Shown piece after piece: positions 14,884 to 16,732 of a stretch of DNA of 16,732 bases. The position numbers were made by a program, and so were the translations under genes. Numbering within the stretch: position 1 is the first letter of the stretch; each line of letters starts with the position of its first letter. The notes under the pieces were generated by a model, which searched no databases, was not told the DNA's origin, and worked only from the letters and a program-made list of their open reading frames with translations. Origin of the DNA: Entamoeba histolytica HM-1:IMSS (lineage: Eukaryota; Evosea; Mastigamoebida; Endamoebidae); assembly GCF_000208925.1 (NCBI RefSeq), contig NW_001915172.1, forward strand, positions 1 through 16,732, read 5' to 3'.

Positions 14884-14935
14884 CGTTTATGTTGTTAATT
14901 TATATATATATATTTATATATTTATTAGTTCTTTT
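14884..14935 (-). promoter_or_regulatory. AT-repeat promoter of the kinase gene
   Basis: On the minus strand, AGAACT is followed by TATA-rich sequence (14901-14927) ending about 17 bases before the kinase ATG. The (TA)n tract offers several TATA boxes. No operator stands out. Confidence 0.5.
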
Positions 14936-15541
14936 TATTATTATTATTACGTGTTTTGTGTAATGATTACGTATTATTTTTAATATTATATTATATAATT
15001 ATTTATTCTATAATTTAATTTTGTCGTCATTTTAATTCCTCGTTACTGTCGTAATACCTCACCTTCTCTTGTTGTTTATTGGTTGTTTTGTGTTTCTCGG
15101 CTTCTTCGCGCTTCTATATTGCATTTTTTTTTCTCGATTCTCGTTTCTATTCTTCATTGGTATGATGTTTATCATTCTCTTGACTTTTTTGTTGACTTTT
15201 GTATGTTTATTCGACTTCTTCGCGCTTCTTTGTTGCATTTTTCTTCTTATTTCTGCACCTTTCTTTCACCCTAATTCCTCACCGTTTGAAAATTTTGAAC
15301 GTTATTTTCGACCTTGCCACATAAGCATTTCTATATAAACTGGGTCAGTGATCTAATATTTCAGTTGCGCTGACTTTTATGTTATACTCCATACGTTGTT
15401 ATTTTATTTATCGTTTTAATTTTTAATTGTTATTCATTATACTAACATTTTTAGTGTTTCTTTTTTATTCCCATAATTTTATGGTATTTATATCACTTCT
15501 CTCGATATCCGTTTCATTATCATTCTTGTTCTATTTATAAA
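14936..15541. other. Non-coding region between kinase gene and right ITR
   Basis: No gene is supported in these 606 bases. The two longer plus-strand frames near 15069-15338 start with TTG, are purely hydrophobic and come from T-rich sequence. The region holds a nonamer-like TATTATTAC (14942-14950) followed by GTAAT (14960-14964), which can pair with ATTAC; two ACGT words; a 28-base direct repeat; GTCAGTG at 15344-15350; and the inverted repeat TCAG-TTGCG-CTGA (15361-15373). It may contain an origin or a packaging signal, but no direct evidence shows this. Confidence 0.6.
15101..15242 (+). repeat. Direct repeat around CTTCTTCGCGCTTCT, 114-bp period
   Basis: CTTCTTCGCGCTTCT at 15101-15115 recurs at 15215-15229, and both continue into TTGCATTTTT at the same spacing, so 28 bases match with two differences (15101-15128 and 15215-15242). 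The CGCG core is conspicuous in AT-rich DNA. The bases between the copies do not match. Confidence 0.75.
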
Positions 15542-15642
15542 TCCAAACATATATATATATATATTATATATGACTATATATTTTTATTATATTTTTAATA
15601 CTTTTTACTATAATTTTACTATAGTTTCGGTCAGTGAGTCAT

Positions 15643-15658
15643 CTGACCTTTCGGTCAG
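15643..15658. repeat. Hairpin CTGACC-TTTC-GGTCAG, right ITR
   Basis: This is the mirror copy of the hairpin at 3249-3264 and is kept perfectly in stem and loop although the neighbouring spacers differ. GGTCAGTGAGTC lies beside it (15629-15640). Confidence 0.8.
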
Positions 15659-15770
15659 TTCATTTTTAGTTTTTCATTCTGACTTTTAAGATTTTTTTGT
15701 TATTCATAACGTTATTCTATTTTTAATTGATCACGTGTTGATGAGTCAATTCTATTTCTATAAATATTTC

Positions 15771-15788
15771 TGACGTGTTGCCGCGTCA
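15771..15788. repeat. Hairpin TGACGTG-TTGC-CGCGTCA, right ITR
   Basis: This is the mirror copy of the hairpin at 3118-3135, with one changed stem position. A further copy of the word, GCCACGTCATC, lies at 15811-15821. Confidence 0.7.
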
Positions 15789-15844
15789 CGTTCTATTTCT
15801 ATTTATAGTTGCCACGTCATCACACTTCCATGTGAACGATGCTG

Positions 15845-15862
15845 TGTTCTATTTTTAGAACA
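15845..15862. repeat. Hairpin TGTTCTA-TTTT-TAGAACA, right ITR
   Basis: This is the mirror copy of the hairpin at 3041-3060. It has seven-base perfect arms and a four-base loop, beside the 54-bp palindrome. Confidence 0.75.
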
Positions 15863-15882
15863 TTCATAATCATTTCAATTTG

Positions 15883-15936
15883 AAATATTAATAATTTGTG
15901 ATTTTCTACGTAGAAAATCACAAATTATTAATATTT
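15883..15936. repeat. Perfect 54-bp palindrome, right ITR
   Basis: Two 27-base arms meet between 15909 and 15910 with centre CTACGTAG. Compared with the left copy (centre CTCCGGAG), the second base pair from the centre is changed in both arms, so perfect symmetry is kept. See the left copy for its possible role. Confidence 0.95.
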
Positions 15937-16732
15937 TTTCTTCTTCTGACATATTTCTGTTATTTATATTCTTCTTTATATCGTTTAATTTCTTTTATTA
16001 TATCTAATTCTTGTTTATTATCATTATGTCTTATTTTCTTCTATTTTCTTATCATTTATATTATTCTTCTATTATTCTTTTAATCATATTCTATTTCTTC
16101 TTTATTATTTATTATTTATTATTCATTCTTTTTATTTTTATTTTCTATTTCTTTTCATTTATTATCTTTATTTCAAATGAAAAATTTATACATTCTTATG
16201 TTGTTATGAATCAAAATATAATCTCCATTTTAATATTTACACAAATGAATTAATATATACTAATTTCATTCTTTTAGATTGATTAAAAATAAATAATTAT
16301 AATAAATTATAATAAAAATAATGTGATTTTAAATATTAGAGAGAATAATAAGTTATAAACACGAGAAACGTGAATAAATGATTAGATATGAAATAGTCAA
16401 AGAATTAAAGAATTATATTTTCTACAAACAGAATATGGTATAAAACAAAATATAAATAAATGATAAATAACCAAATGAATGAAGAAATAATAATATACAA
16501 TATACAAATTAACATACTAATAATAAATTGTACCATACAAAATAATTATAAAAAAGAAATAAATAAAAATAAGAAAATAAATATTTCATAAATTAAAATA
16601 TATTAAAAAAGCAAAAAGAAACATGATAAATTTAATCAAATAAATAGATATTATAAAGAAGTAAATAAATAAACAAATAGAATAAATTTCATAATATTGA
16701 ATAAATTGAATAAATAAAATAAATTATATATT

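Larger units (their letters stand above)
15542..16732 (-). repeat. Right inverted terminal repeat (truncated by the window)
   Basis: It is the reverse complement of 2174-3365, beginning at TCCAAA (15542-15547). The inner part (15542-15882) is diverged with conserved blocks. The outer part (15937-16732) is almost identical to the left copy. It runs to the last base of the window, so its outer end is not seen. It holds no supported gene; the open frames at 15898-16253 are low-complexity and are mirrored in the left ITR only because the DNA is. Confidence 0.93.

Noticed and set aside
15069..15338. 89-residue hydrophobic frame with an internal repeat
   Set aside because: It starts with TTG, comes from T-rich DNA, and its repeat is simply the 114-bp DNA repeat. 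A short protein from an internal ATG cannot be excluded.
1..16732. Bacteriophage or plasmid of a low-GC bacterium
   Set aside because: No ribosome-binding sites, TATA-like boxes near starts, CRESS-type capsid and kinase. The phage-like repeats alone are not enough, though a bacterial host is not strictly excluded.
2174..16732. DNA transposon with terminal inverted repeats
   Set aside because: No transposase other than the HUH Rep, capsid-like genes are present, and no target-site duplication can be examined. Integration remains possible.

Overview
The window is most simply read as one nearly complete linear viral genome or virus-like element, about 14.6 kb or more, from a very AT-rich single-celled eukaryote. 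A unique core of about 12.2 kb (3366-15541) lies between two long inverted terminal repeats (ITRs, 2174-3365 and 15542-16732, about 1.19 kb each). The right ITR is cut off by the end of the window, so the 2.2 kb of non-coding AT-rich DNA at 1-2173 may be more ITR or flanking host DNA; the sequence cannot tell which. Every gene reads through in the standard genetic code, with TAA, TAG and TGA all used as stops. No Shine-Dalgarno logic is visible, spacers are very short, and TATA-like boxes sit 25-45 bases before several starts. One box matches the core promoter consensus described for Entamoeba, which is a hint only.

Genes by region. The left arm, on the minus strand, holds two paralogous proteins (208 and 354 aa). 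The larger carries four beta-rich repeats of a kind common in phage tail and bacterial surface proteins, so they are candidate spike or attachment proteins. The plus-strand block from 5342 to 10566 is structural: a 577-aa jelly-roll-like protein, a 317-aa capsid protein with an arginine-rich N terminus resembling those of CRESS-DNA viruses, and an 824-aa coiled-coil protein with basic ends. Convergent to it is a 559-aa Rep with an HUH nickase domain and a superfamily 3 helicase, again of the CRESS-DNA type. The right arm has three small genes of unknown function (201, 101 and 108 aa), a 51-aa single-span membrane protein, and a deoxynucleoside kinase.

How it may work together. Rep would nick and unwind the DNA, probably at structured sites in the ITRs or at iteron-like repeats at 13476-13566. 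The kinase would supply dNTPs. The two jelly-roll proteins and the coiled-coil protein would build the particle, and the left-arm pair would decorate it. I see no DNA polymerase, integrase, protease or packaging ATPase.

What is unusual. CRESS-type Rep and capsid genes normally sit on small circular genomes of a few kb; here they lie in a linear, ITR-bounded genome several times larger with a nucleotide-metabolism gene. The ITRs have a striking structure. The outer part is almost identical in both copies. A perfect 54-bp palindrome follows, whose single difference between copies is a symmetric base-pair change. The inner part has diverged except for conserved hairpins and motif blocks.
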